Origin: Carallia brachiata
Lineage: Eukaryota; Streptophyta; Magnoliopsida; Malpighiales; Rhizophoraceae
Reading direction: 5' to 3'
Assembly: GCA_021464245.1 (NCBI GenBank)
Contig: JADCRB010000016.1
Location: 16,177,634 to 16,241,633, forward strand
DNA length: 64,000 nt
The notes below the pieces were generated by a model. The model searched no databases and was not told where the DNA came from. It saw only the letters and a program-made list of their open reading frames with translations. This document shows positions 32,935-43,828 of the stretch, in pieces (positions within the stretch are counted from its first letter, which is position 1; each line of letters begins with the position of its first letter). Made by a program: the position numbers and the translations under genes.

Positions 32935-33150
32935 ACTATGAGTGAACCATTTAATCCCGAATCGTGACACGTTTTAAAGGGTGAATGAGGACATTCGTAC
33001 TACAGTAATAATAATTTATAACAGACAAAACTCGCCCAATGTTATTGTTCGAGTGGTCCAATCAAAAATTATTTGCAAGGTCCAAAATACGGGACCAGAG
33101 AAAGAGACAATTGGAGAGACATGGCGGAGGTGGCGTGTACCCTAGCACGT
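32935..33150 (+). repeat. Upstream module copy 9 (core 32964-32978)
   Basis: GTGAACCATTTAATCCC, core GTGACACGTTTTAAA, full to GGCGGAGGTGGCGTGTACC, followed at once by TAGCACGTTTGATTAATGAG. Sister copy at 63530. Confidence 0.8.
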
Positions 33151-34580
33151 TTGATTAATGAGAATAATATATACTATTAGGGTAAAAAAAGAAAAAGAAA
33201 AATATGTAATATGGCATTTGTGGGTCTCAATCCGAAAAAAACGACTGTGTGCGTTGTAAGAAATAATTGAAGTATGAGGTTTGTGGCATGGCATCTCGAC
33301 ATAGAACTTAGTTTTCAACTAGTTTAAGCTTGAATTTTATTATAAAATATAACTATACAGTCATATAATTTATAATATACAAATAATATGTAATTAATTT
33401 AATATTTTATATATTTATTTTATTTTTTTAAAATTTAATATATTTTTTATAATATAATGATATAAATCTTTATATATTAACTTTGTACTTATTATTTATA
33501 TGGTTGTATTTAATAATAATAATGTGAGCACAATCTATAATTTATCTATTTTAGTAAATAAAAAAAAAAGAAAATATGAGAATTTCTTTTTTAAATTTTA
33601 TTACATAAACATGTTTGGGATCAGTCTACCTTATTAATATTCAAGGATGTGAAAAAAATGTAAAAAGGAAATTTAACGGCTATAATTATATATATATGTG
33701 AATCATATTTATTTTTCATCTTTCTGTAATTTTTTTTGTGTCCTCAAAAAACTTGGATAATTTTCTTAGTTTGATTGTTGGGACTGAAGACCACCGACAA
33801 GTTAATTTATAAACTCTATGTTGGATGATATGATTTTCGCGTATTGTTTTGCGCTACAAAACCCCAGTTGTGAGAGAGATACATAACATCGATCACAAAA
33901 TGAACAACCCTTGCTTTGATGGTCAGAATGTTGAAGCATCATTTCAATTTCTTATTTTTTTTAAAGCCAATTATGACTGGAAATTGATTATTGTTTTTCC
34001 AACTTATTTTTTCCTTTGAAAAAATTGTCAACATATCAACAAAAAACAAAAAATAAAAAACTGTAGCCAAACAAATTATTTGTTTTTTGTGAAAAAAAAT
34101 GAAAAATAAAAACTAAAAATGATACCAAACAGACTCCACAATAGTAATATTAATATTGAGAGAATAATTTAGAAGTAACGAAAAATTTCATTTATCACAT
34201 AAATAAATGAAGTTAATTTTCTTAAAAACAGTACTTTATATACTTACCATATCGTTCAATCAATAGAGGCACTGAAAAAAAACTCTTAAGTACTTTAAGA
34301 ACAATTAGAGAGAAAATGATGAATAACACCCCGTAAACAAATCAATTTGAAAATTCATTGTCTTACCCCAGTCTTACATTAACTTTCTTTTTTTTAATCT
34401 TTTGGAAAGTGGTCACAGCTGCATCACAAAAAGGTCAGTAAAAGGTAAACGTGATTTGAATGAACTTCAAATGGTCAATACAATTATAAGGACAAATCTT
34501 ATCATGGACAAGTCCCACGCCTTCGCCCCCACACATAAATTTTAGCGAAGACTTTGTACATGTGATCACATATTGTCCGG
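33151..34580. other. Inter-module DNA shared with 40585-41740
   Basis: No gene. From ATAAATCTTTATATATTAAC (33462) to CATGTGATCACATATT it matches 40585-41735 closely, including GATTGTTGGGACTGAAGACC and AAAACCCCAGTTGTGAGAGA. This is a second paralogous pair, separate from blocks I and II. Confidence 0.7.
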
Positions 34581-35199
34581 CAGGGGGCTATTTCTAACTG
34601 TTCGTGTTTATATAATAAAATGATTAACATTTATATTAAAAGTTAATAAAAATATATTCATTTTTATTAAAAACATCAATCATCTAATTAGAGAAAATAA
34701 TTAATCAATTATTATGCGTCTATTTTATACCAACATTTTTTTGTGTCATATAATTTTTTTCAAAATAATAATGCAAGCTAAATAGCGGCGGGGTTTTTCC
34801 ATAATTATTCTTAGTTAATTTTTGTGTTATAATTTAATGGGGGTAATCAACGAATATTCCTAAGGGAAAATGTTTATGGCCAAACAAATTTTTCCTACTG
34901 TTTCCACACGCAATTTTTTTTGTGCAATCATAAGGGTATTTTGTGCAACCAAAATGATAAAAAGTGATACAAAAAATATTATTATTTGTTTATTGCACAT
35001 TTTCTGTTCTTAGTTGCACAAAAAATACTTCTGGTTGCACAAAAAAAATTCGTGTGGACACAGTAGGAAAAATTTGTTTGGCCATGTAATGGAACCCTAT
35101 TCCTAATATATACACGGACGTTTATCTAACTTATAATCTCCTAAATTTTTTTTTATTCCATGAACTTTTTATGTTTTTCTTGTTAAAGAAAGTCTTTAA
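34581..35199. other. Compound insertion in a module lead
   Basis: Relative to 41730 (CACATATTTTTATCATGCAGC), the module lead is interrupted by about 1.3 kb. This part is AT-rich unknown DNA carrying the MITE at 34877-35084. Confidence 0.5.
34877..35084. mobile_element. MITE with 45-bp TIRs
   Basis: The left TGGCCAAACAAATTTTTCCT and ACTGTTTCCACACGCAATTT match the reversed right end with about three differences. The 208-bp element contains GTGCAAC and GTTGCAC words like the elements at 28338 and 55559. No clear target duplication was found. Confidence 0.8.
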
Positions 35200-35899
35200 T
35201 GGTTAATTGTTTTTGACACCATTATATCATATTTGCTCCTCTTGTGAGCTTTGTGCGACTTTTGTGCGTGTCTGGTTGTTGGGTTGTCTCTGGTGTGGGT
35301 CCTTCTTTTGGGGGTTCGGTTCTTCGTCTTCGCTGGGTCCCCTGCCTTTCTGCTGTCTCTGGTATGGTCGTGGGGGTGGGGGACTCCCTCTCTTTTTGGT
35401 AAACTACTGGCCCCTATATAGCATTCGACGATGGATGGGCTTTTGCTGGGATTTTGTCTCCGGGTGTTCAGCCATGTCTCCGGTGGTCGTTGGTGGGACT
35501 GTCGCTTCACTACTCCCGATTGTAGCCGCTTTGGTAGGCAAGTTTGATCTCCTTTGCTGCAGTGTTGGGTTGGTTAGCGTCTGGGTCTTCTCTTGCGCTA
35601 GTGGCCTCTTTATGTCGTGCTGTAGCTGTATTGGAAATGGTTGCTCATCGGTTTTAGTCCGATGCCTAAGCGCCGTTGTCCAAGGAGGCGACGACGACTC
35701 TACTGTCTGTCTTGGGGCAGCGTTGAGCCTATGGGCAAGTTGGAAGTGGGTCTCATTTCGGGCCTCTGTAGTGCTTGGTTGGGTGCTTGGGCCAAGTCTC
35801 TGTAATGGGCCGGGGTCTGGGCCTCTGTTTAAGGCCATGTATATGTGTTCTTCTTAATGAAATTTTCCTTTTGGTAAAAAAAAAAAAAAAAAAAAAAAA
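35200..35899 (+). mobile_element. GC-rich poly(A)-tailed retro-insertion, copy C
   Basis: GC-rich + strand sequence ending TTTTGGT and a 23-base A-run (35877-35899). It shares GGGGGTGGGGGACTCCCTCTC with copies A and B and is therefore the same family in the opposite orientation. A 216-codon frame (35207-35857) is Cys/Val/Leu-rich with no known domain. The right flank resumes the module lead (ACAGACAACAAATTCCAGG). Confidence 0.6.
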
Positions 35900-35904
35900 C
35901 ACAG

Positions 35905-36030
35905 ACAACAAATTCCAGGAAGAAAAATAAAAAATAAATATATGAGTGATCCATGTCAAAAGAGTTGTGACACGCTCTAAGTGGCGGACGCGAATATTCG
36001 GACTGCTGTCGTGGACGAAACTCGCCCAAC
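35905..36030 (+). repeat. Upstream module copy 10, split (core 35967-35980)
   Basis: The most diverged core, GTGACACGCTCTAA. It breaks after CTCGCCCAACGTTAAA and resumes at about 36378 (GGTCCAATCAACAATTG) to 36480 (GACGTGGCGTTTAC). Confidence 0.7.
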
Positions 36031-36912
36031 GTTAAATTTAATTCCAGTAGAAAAAAAATTTTTAAGCACACACCCGTAAAAGTACGATAAATATATAATA
36101 ATTTAAATTATTAAATTATAAAAAAAATAAATAAAAAATTATTTATTTATTATTAAATTAATTACGTAATTTATTAAATATATCAATATAATCTTATTTT
36201 TTGAATAAATGAGAAAAACATTATGTAAAATAAAATAAGAAAAATAATGTAAAAAATTATAAGATAAAAAAATTATTTAGATAAATAATAAATAATAAAT
36301 AAAAAAATAATATATTTTTTTCTATTGTTTTTCTTTCCTTCCTATTTCTTGGAAAGAAAACCGACCCTAGTATTCTAATGGTCCAATCAACAATTGTTTA
36401 TAAAGTCCATATGCATGGGCTAGAGAGAGAAAGAGAGCGGCGAGGAAGAGAATAGGATAGATAGGGTTGACGTGGCGTTTACTAAATATTAGCTTTTTTA
36501 AAAAAAACTTGAAATTAAGAAATTTTTTTGTGAAATTTGTTAACTTAGATTTACATGAAATTAAAAGTAATATTAGTACTTAGATGACTAAATTTTAAAA
36601 ATAAAAAAAAATTACAAAAGCTATTACATATTATCAAATAAATTATATAATTATTTTAATATTTTTTTAAAATTTTACATTTAAAAATAGTAACCATGTA
36701 TGTTGTCATATTTATTATGTATTTTATAATTATTTTTGTTGCAAGTCACATTTTTCCTTCAGTGTTGTCTCTCCCAATTCCTCTCTGCTGTAGACACCTG
36801 CCTTTTCCTGGTATACAATAGCACGTCTCAATAGTGAGAAAAATACATAATGGCATTTCGCGGACCAGAATCCTACAGTAAGACCGCGACAAGTTAATTT
36901 ATAAAAGCACTA

Positions 36913-37279
36913 TTACGTGACGGGAGGATGCACGATGCAAAGTAGTCAAAATTATTTTATATGTATTGTTGATAGTAATATATACACTAAAAAAAAAATT
37001 TATAACTTATAATTAAAATTGAGTAATATTAAATATTTTAAAAATTATGTAAGAAAATATTTTAAAATATATAATTATAAAAAAATTGTTAATTTTTTTT
37101 GATTTGATGGTATTAAAAAATTAATAATTTTTTCTATAATGAAATATTTTAAAATATTTCATAATACATTTTTTAAATATTTAACATTACTCATTAAGAT
37201 TAATATTTGACAGACTTATTAATAATATACATACAAAATAATTCTATTTTAATCTGCGTTTACGTCTCTGTTCACGTTA
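36913..37279. mobile_element. MITE with nested inverted repeats upstream of gene 2
   Basis: TTACGTGACGGGAGGATGCACG pairs roughly with the reversed right end (TTAACGTGAACAGAGACGT). Inside, GAGTAATATTAAATATTTTA / TAAATATTTAACATTACTC pair well. It is AT-rich and non-coding. Target duplication unclear. Confidence 0.55.
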
Positions 37280-37517
37280 ACTTTTTGCGAGTTTATAAAT
37301 TTTATAAAGGATGACATGATTTTCCCGTATTGTTTTGCACTAACAAAAAAAACCCGGTTGTAAGAGAGATATTCATCAATTACAAAATAAACAACTCTTA
37401 TTTTAATGTTTCATGATAAAGTCGTCGAGACATATTTTCCGCTTTCTCATTTTTTAAATTACAAAAATTTTACAACGGAAATTGCACAAGTTAAGCCGGA
37501 TTCATTGTTCAAATAAG

Positions 37518-37523
37518 CACGTG
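37518..37523 (+). promoter_or_regulatory. G-box CACGTG in gene 2 promoter
   Basis: Perfect palindromic CACGTG, 23 bp upstream of the TATA box. The frameshifted copy has GCATGTAC and the stub GCACGTAGG at the same place, so the full G-box is specific to gene 2. G-boxes bind bZIP/bHLH factors in plants; use here is inferred. Confidence 0.5.
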
Positions 37524-37545
37524 TGTCCGATGCTCCATTTCCATC

Positions 37546-37553
37546 TATAAAAG
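37546..37553 (+). promoter_or_regulatory. TATA box of gene 2
   Basis: TATAAAAG in CCATC-TATAAAAG-CCTTTGCC, 72 bp before the ATG. Confidence 0.8.
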
Positions 37554-37624
37554 CCTTTGCCCGGTTCCCGTAGCTCACATCTTTCTCCTCATAGAAACGA
37601 AAACAGGTTTCAGACAACGCTGCA

Positions 37625-37981
37625 ATGGCTTTAACACCATCAACAACTGCCTTTCTTGTGTCTCTCCTTCTCTTCACCTCTTTGTTAACCTCAGCAGAAG
37701 ATGCTTGCCCCTATGAATCTTGTGTCGTAGAGTCCTTATGTAAGGCCACAACCGATGAGAACGGCAGGATTCGGATCAGCGAAGTTTGCTGCAAACTTCT
37801 TGAGCCTCTCCACTACCCTCCTTTTTCTGCCACCGCATGCCTTTGCAAAGGGAACCCAAATCTTAAGGATCTATATGGAATTCTCGGCTACAGCTGCAAC
37901 TGGTTTCTCCCTGCACTCTATGTCCAGTGCGGTCCTTTTGAACCTCCCAACCAAGGAAAGATACGTTCCGTGACTAATTAA
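37625..37981 (+). CDS. Secreted eight-cysteine protein, gene 2 (LTP/hydrophobic-seed-protein-like)
   Basis: 118 aa, single exon, same length as gene 1. A signal peptide (MALTPSTTAFLVSLLLFTSLLTSAE) is followed by the eight-cysteine scaffold at residues 28, 39, 55/56, 72/74, 91 and 102. Relative to gene 1 it has two extra residues between CC and CxC (LHYPPFSATA) and two fewer after CxC, so the total stays equal. It has a ninth cysteine at residue 33 (CPYESC), shared with the frameshifted copy but Ser in gene 1. It ends CGPF...GKIRSVTN like gene 1. The TATA box is 72 bp upstream, with a G-box before it. Extracellular hydrophobic-ligand binding is inferred from the fold only. Confidence 0.85.
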   Translation: MALTPSTTAFLVSLLLFTSLLTSAEDACPYESCVVESLCKATTDENGRIRISEVCCKLLEPLHYPPFSATACLCKGNPNLKDLYGILGYSCNWFLPALYVQCGPFEPPNQGKIRSVTN

Positions 37982-38400
37982 CTAGTGTTCTCTTTATCTT
38001 CACTGCTCCATCATGGCCTCTGCAGAGATGTTTATTGGCAAATCTATGCCATGGACATTTAACTTTATAACAAATAATTCAGGCCATAGTACGCATTTGT
38101 TAAATATTATGTCACCGTGTTCCTGTTCTGTTTAATAAAAGGAGCCGAGCCATGTCACTTTTGTGACATTTACTCCCTCTTATTTCTGTGTACCTATAGA
38201 TAATGGTAAAGCAGTGTTCTGATCTTGTGGTTATTTCCCTTGCCTCAATCTTCATCTCCTCTCCTTTCTTCCTCCATCGTTGTGGTCGTCTCTAATGGAC
38301 ATCAGTCATTGCTGGTAAGATACTTATGAACAACGCTCCTCAAAACTTGGAGGACAAAAGATTATTCCTCGATGAATTAAAGTCATCAAAGTCAGCTCGA
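37982..38400. other. Gene 2 3' flank
   Basis: Conserved flank with CTATGCCATGGACATTTAAC and GTCACTTTTGTGACATTTAC. AATAAA is degraded (ACAAATAATTC). TTTAATAAAAGG at about 38130 holds an AATAAA that could serve as poly(A) signal. The flank ends near GAGGACAAAAGATTATTCC. Confidence 0.55.
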
Positions 38401-39240
38401 TCTTCCTCTGGACAGAGAAAAAATTTACCTTTATGATCCACAAGAACAAAATACCACTGAATTCAGAACACGGAATAACTGATCAAATTTTATTTCAAGA
38501 TGATAAACAGATCCCGGAAAGCAGTGCCATTTCCGCAAACAAGATATCAAGATTGAACCAAAAACCAGCCAAGAAAAAAAATCAGATACGTTTTGAACTT
38601 AATCGCATAGAAATTGTCATAAAGCTCTGTTTTTTGTTCAGTTGAAGAAACCAAAACTGCTTGCAAAGGGTGAAGAAGAGATACAGAGTAAACCAGAGAG
38701 AGCGAACACAGAGGTAAAGGCAGAGCTTCTTCTGAGCTCCAGTAAACAGGTCAAACCCAATATTGGCTGCTTGTGTGAGTGCACGCGACGGACTTCACTT
38801 CCCGCTACCCATCATCATTGGCTAATCGGTGTAAGCTTCCTCAGATTCCTGGACAATTGTTTCTCCCCTATTTTAGCCATCCAAATACCATATTAAGCAG
38901 CTGCTTTTTCTTTGCCTTGCCCCTCTCTCTCATTTTGATGTCCTTTGCCAATTATCATCAACTCTGTTACTTCACCCGCAAAATATATTTTAGCCTATTT
39001 TTGCTCTTTGTTATCAAGTGTTTGTTAATTTTATTATTTTTTAAAAAATAAAATTTATTCATAATTTAATATTACATAAATTTTTTTTATTTTTTTATTT
39101 TAAGTAAACTTCACTCATTGTATAATGTAAAATCATGAAAAATTATATTCATTAAAAGTATGAGTTAAATTTGTAATTTTAGCCGTGTCATTATCATTAA
39201 TCACTTTCCATCTATATTTCCTTTAGAAAAAAAAAAAAAG
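38400..39240. other. Single-copy-looking DNA behind gene 2
   Basis: Less AT-rich than its surroundings, with no counterpart elsewhere in the window. Short frames (70-90 codons at 38433-38645, 38642-38896 and 38779-39051) lack recognisable domains. It contains CATCATCATTGGCTAATCGG with a CCAAT-box on the minus strand. It could be the edge of an unrelated gene or a captured fragment. Confidence 0.35.
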
Positions 39241-39559
39241 CTTTTTGGATTCACAAGATTGACTGTGAAACAACAGCGTAATATGTGCGTAATATGTGTC
39301 GTTGAATTAATAAATTTATGAAAAAAATTAAGCTGTAAGATTCTTTTAGATTGGATTGTGTTGCTACGTGCGTAGTCTCTCTTTTCTTTATTGTTTGCTT
39401 TTCCTTTGGTCTGCTTTCCCTTGCTATTTGTCTAGCGATTCCAATTTCATATCTTGTCTTGTTAATATATTTTCTGTCGAATCTTGGTCGGACATGTCCA
39501 ACCAAAATTGAAAAAAATAGCTCATATATTTTGTCATTTAATACCACTAACTAATTTAC

Positions 39560-39920
39560 GGGTAATTGTGGAGAGCATCTGAGTTTGGTATGAGGGAGAC
39601 CAGAAGAGTAAGTTAATTGTAGAGAGATGCCCCATATCCAAGGCCAATTGTGCCACTTGTTCGTGGCATCCTTACAAACGCAAGTAGACCCAAAAGACAC
39701 ACCACCTGATAAATATCCATGACAGTTCCTACCACCACATCTTCTATTCTCCTCTCAACGACATAGCCAATTCAAACAACCAAGTAAGCCTCAGCCTCAT
39801 ACATGAAAACAAAGACCCCTCCCACTAGACAAGGCTACACAAAATCCCTTGAAAGTTATGACCCACAATAGCTCCTTTACTATGACCCATTAATTTTCCT
39901 CAAAAAAAAAAAAAAAAAAA
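39560..39920 (-). mobile_element. Possible LINE RNase H-like relic
   Basis: GC-richer patch bounded by a 20-base A-run at about 39901-39920. The minus strand includes an EAEAYLV-like phrase with stops around it, reminiscent of the RNase H region at the end of plant LINEs. Weak support. Confidence 0.25.
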
Positions 39921-40283
39921 AACTGACCCCTTAATTCTATCCGAGCCCACCTCGGGCTCTCCCTTCCCAAGCCCAGACTTAAGAATATCCGCACCTAGAT
40001 CCATTCAAGCCCAATACATCCCTCACTCCCCCATAATAATATGAGATCGAGTTGAATTTTATCAAAAATTTTTGGGAATGTTTGAGGTATATATGTGAAA
40101 TTTTAGAAGGGAATAAGAGAATTATCCTCATTATATAACTCACAGCCCAATAGATTTTCAAATAAAAAAAAATTATAGAGTGCAAAGAGATGCATAGAAA
40201 ACTATTATGCTCACCTCTCCGTCATGGCCTTTGTAAGGATGTTTGTTGGCAAATATATGCCATGGACATTTAACCTTATAATA

Positions 40284-40575
40284 ATTTTTTTTTTTTTTTG
40301 AAGAACAAAATTTTATTCATAGCATTCTTAATGATAAGGGCACCCAAAAGCATGACAAACAGCGTATACAACTTTAAGAATCTATAACACGCTCAAAATA
40401 TTACTACTCAAAGCAGTAGATAGCCCTAAAGCTAGGATCACCAACAGAAAAAAAAAAAAAAAAAAGGTATGCGTCCCTACACAAAAGACGAGCGTAGTCT
40501 AAAATCTAAATACATCATGTCCAACCTAGTCAAGCAAGAAACCAAACCATTAACATCAATGCATACAGTTTTTAC
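40284..40575 (-). mobile_element. LINE/SINE 3' fragment with poly(T) lead
   Basis: A T-run (40286-40299), then GAAGAACAAAATTTTATTCA, typical of the reversed 3' end of a poly(A)-tailed retroelement, then an internal A-run (about 40449-40467). It joins a gene-type 3' flank on its left (ATGCCATGGACATTTAACCT, 40259) to the segment matching 33455 on its right. It therefore sits on a rearrangement junction. Confidence 0.5.
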
Positions 40576-40584
40576 AATATAACC

Positions 40585-41639
40585 ATATAAATCTTTATAT
40601 ATTCACTTTGTACTTATTATTATATGGTTGTATTTAATAATAATAAAGTGAGAACAATATATAGTTTATCTATTTAAGAATGAAAGAAAGAAACTATGAG
40701 AATTTCTTTTTTAAATTTTATTACAGCGACACGTTTGGGACGAGTCTACCTTATTAATATTTAAGGGTGTGAAAAAAATGTAAAAAGGAAATTTAACAGC
40801 TATAATTATATATATGTTAATCATATTTATTTTTCATCTTTCTGTAATTTTTTTTGTGTCCTCAAAAAACTTGGATAATTTTCTTAGCTTGATTGTTGGG
40901 ACTGAAGACCACCGACAAGTTAATTTATAAACTTTATGCTGGATGATATGATTTTCGCGTGCTGTTTTGCACTACAAAACCCCAGTTGTGAGAGAGATAC
41001 ACAACATCGATCACAAAATGAACAACCCTTGTTTGATGGTCAGAATGTTGAAGCATCATTTCAATTTCTTATTTTTTTAACGCCAATTATGACTGGAAAT
41101 TGATTATTGTTTTTCCAACTTATTTTTTTTTCTTTGAAAAAAATTGTCAACATATCAACAAAAAACAAAAAATAAAAAACAGTAGCCAAACAAATTATTT
41201 ATTTTTTGTGAAAAAAATGAAAAATAGAAACTAAAAATGATACCAAACAGACTCCACAATAGTAATATTAATATTAAGAGAATAATTTAGAAGTAGCGAA
41301 AAATTTCATTTATCACATAAATAAATAAAGTTAATTTCTTAAATACAGTACTTTATATACTTACTATATCGTTCAACAATAGAGGTACTGAAAAACACTC
41401 TTAAGTACTTTAAGAACAATTAGAGAGAAAATGATGAATAACACCCCGTAAACAAATCATTTGAAACTTCATTGTCTTACCCCAGTCTCACATTAACTTT
41501 TTGTTTTAAATCTTTTAGAAATTGGTCACAGCTGCATGACAAAAAGGTGTGTAAAAACTAAACGTGATTTGAATGGAGCTCAAATGGTCAAAACAATTAT
41601 AAGGACAAATGTTATCATGGACAAGTCCCACGCCTATCC

Positions 41640-41684
<45 letters not shown>

Positions 41685-41740
41685 ACATAAATTTTAGCGA
41701 AGACTTTGTATATGTGATCACATATTTTTATCATGCAGCA
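40585..41740. repeat. Copy of 33455-34580
   Basis: Near-identical order and sequence to 33455-34580, lacking its compound insertion and carrying the poly(C) run at 41641. Confidence 0.75.
41641..41684. repeat. 44-base uninterrupted poly(C) run
   Basis: Pure C from 41641 to 41684. In paralogues the same spot reads GCCCCCACATAAA (34524), GGCCCCCACATAAACTT (24949) and GGCCCCCGCATAAAC (55505), so a five-C stretch has expanded. It lies in the lead of module copy 11. Confidence 0.9.
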
Positions 41741-41744
41741 GACA

Positions 41745-41870
41745 ACAAATTCCAGGAAGAAAAATAAAAAATAAATATATGAGTGATCCATATCAAAAGA
41801 GTTGTGACACGTTGTAAATGGTGGACGCGAATATTCGTACTGCTGCCATAGACAAAACTCGCCCAACGTT
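41745..41870 (+). repeat. Upstream module copy 11, split (core 41804-41818)
   Basis: Core GTGACACGTTGTAAA. It breaks after CTCGCCCAACGTTAAA, resumes at about 42237 (ATTCTAATGGTCCAATCAAC), and a second CGCCCAAGGTTAATCTTC start follows at 42276, so the distal half is itself duplicated. It ends AAGTGGACGTGGCATCTAC. Confidence 0.75.
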
Positions 41871-42399
41871 AAAATTTAATTTCTATAGAAAAAATTTTGT
41901 TAAGCACACACTTATGAAAGTATGATAAATATATAATAATTTAAATTATTATATTAACAAAATGTGTTTAATTTAAAAAAAAAAGTAATAATTATTTATT
42001 GTTAAATTAATTATATAATTTATTAAATATGTTGATAAAATTTTATTTTTTGAATAAATAAGAAAGAAAATTATGTAAAATAAAATGGGAAAAATAATAT
42101 AAAAAAATTATGAGACATAAAAATTGTTGGATAAGAGAAAAATAAATAAATAATAATAAAAATGAATAAATAATATATTTTTTTCTAATGCTTTTCTTTC
42201 CTTCCTATTTCTTAGAAAGAAAACCGACCCTGGTATTCTAATGGTCCAATCAACAATTGTTTAATGGACAAAACTCGCCCAAGGTTAATCTTCTAATGGT
42301 CCAATCAACAATTATTTACAACAGTCCAAATACGTGGACCAGACAGGGATGGGGGAGACAATTGGAGAGATAAAGTGGACGTGGCATCTACAAAATAAT

Positions 42400-43690
42400 T
42401 TTTTCTTGAAATTTAAAATTAAGAAAAACTAGGTATCATGTTTTAAGTGAATTGAAATGATGAAAAAGGAAGTTATATAGAAAAAGAAATATTTTGATAA
42501 ATAAAAAATATATGAGAAAGAAAATTAAAAGAAAAAAATAATAAAGAAAATTGTAAGATAAATAAATAAATTGTTACGTGCCTTCAGATAAATTATATTG
42601 TCACTTTAATTAGTAATATTTAAACTATAATTATGTAGTCAAACTTGTTAAAATTTTTTGTTTAAAAAATATATTATTTAGAAAAGGTATGGTAGAAGTA
42701 CAATAAGAAGCCTCTACAACGTGAGAAGGATAATAATCATGCATAATGTGAAACGTGATGTAAAATACACATTTTTATCGATCGTTATATATTTTGTCAT
42801 ATTTATTACATATTTTATTATTTTTTTACAGTTTAACATTTTTATATGGGAAAAGTTTGGAACCCTGAGGCTTACGTTCCGAGGTCTCACGCACAGATTA
42901 ATTTAATATTTTTTAATTTCAAAAAAATTCAAAGAAAATTTTATTCTATTTAGTGCATATTATTTAGATTTATATTCTGAATTCTAAATTAATACTTATT
43001 TAAATTTAAGTTTTAATTTTATGTAAAAAAATAGTAATAATTAATGAAACAAATTAAATATCCATGTGGTGTTGTCTCTTCTACTTCCTCTCTGCCTATA
43101 GGCACCTATCTCTTCCAGGCATACAGTAGCGGGCTTTGATTAGTTTGAAATATATATAGAGTTCCATATATATATATATAATAATCATGTAATTTATTTA
43201 ATATTTTATATCACTTTAATTTCAATTTTATCTTATTTAAAAAATTACACCAAGTTTTTTAAAAAATATAAATATGGCATTTTGTGTGCCTGAATCCTAT
43301 AAAAAGTATTGCATACGTCGCAACTAAATTTTTTTTTTGAGAAATAAACGAAATATGAGGTTTTTGTTTCTCTTTTCTTGTTTTTTCCTTTAGAATTGTA
43401 AGCCTAATAGTTTGAAGATGGCAGAACCAAAACCGAAATTCGAACTTCAATTTTTTTAATCAAAAGTTATTACTTCTAATCATGTTAATTGTTTTTAAAA
43501 CTGACTTTGAAATACATGGCAAAAATATCCGTTAGCTCATGTTATAAGCTTCATATTGGAGGACATGATTTTCACGGTTGTTGGCACTTTGGCACTCAAA
43601 AACCCCTAGTTGTGGGAGCCAGACATTTTCGATCACAAAATGAACAACCATTATTTTAATGTACAATTATCACTGGGAATTGAACAAGTT
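42400..43690. other. Inter-module and promoter-distal DNA before the frameshifted gene
   Basis: No gene. Matches 45750-47100 in order: ...TTTTTTCTTGAAATTTAAAATTAAG, TATATTATTTAGAAAAGG..., ACGTGATGTAAAATACACAT, AGCTTACGTT-type phrase, and CACGTTGTTGGCAC. Confidence 0.6.
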
Positions 43691-43739
43691 AAGCCCAACT
43701 CATTGTTATAATAAGCATGTACGCTACTTCATTTCCATC

Positions 43740-43747
43740 TATAAAAG
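43740..43747 (+). promoter_or_regulatory. TATA box of the frameshifted gene
   Basis: TATAAAAG in CCATC-TATAAAAG-CCTTAGCCCGC, 82 bp before the ATG. Confidence 0.75.
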
Positions 43748-43828
43748 CCTTAGCCCGCTTCCTCACAGCTCATATAGAAGCAGCATTAATTAATTGTAGT
43801 TCCCCACTACAACATAGTCTTAGACATT

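Larger units (their letters stand above)
20060..34000 (+). repeat. Duplicated block I (paralogous to 51590-64000)
   Basis: From AAGTGAGATTTAAGAGGTT onward the order of segments is the same as in 51590-64000: 20.06-21.74 with 51.59-53.41, 22.25-25.7 with 53.4-56.5, 27.09-28.2 with 56.55-57.68, 29.36-30.06 with 58.53-59.22, and 30.06-33.6 with 60.97-64.0. Gaps in the correspondence are insertions listed separately. The second copy runs off the window end. Confidence 0.85.
36480..37540. other. Upstream region of intact gene 2
   Basis: Holds TATACAATAGCACGTCTCAA (36818), a TIR element (36913-37279), TTGTTTTGCACTAACAAAAA (37340) and the proximal promoter. It is the only place where module, following motif and an intact gene lie in order, apart from gene 1. 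Confidence 0.6.

Noticed and set aside
35207..35857. 216-codon Cys/Val-rich frame and its antisense
   Set aside because: Lies in a poly(A)-tailed retro-insertion and is not conserved as protein in the related copies at 16605 and 23945.
40284..40575. New gene on the minus strand
   Set aside because: Poly(T) lead and lack of a frame fit a retroelement 3' fragment better.
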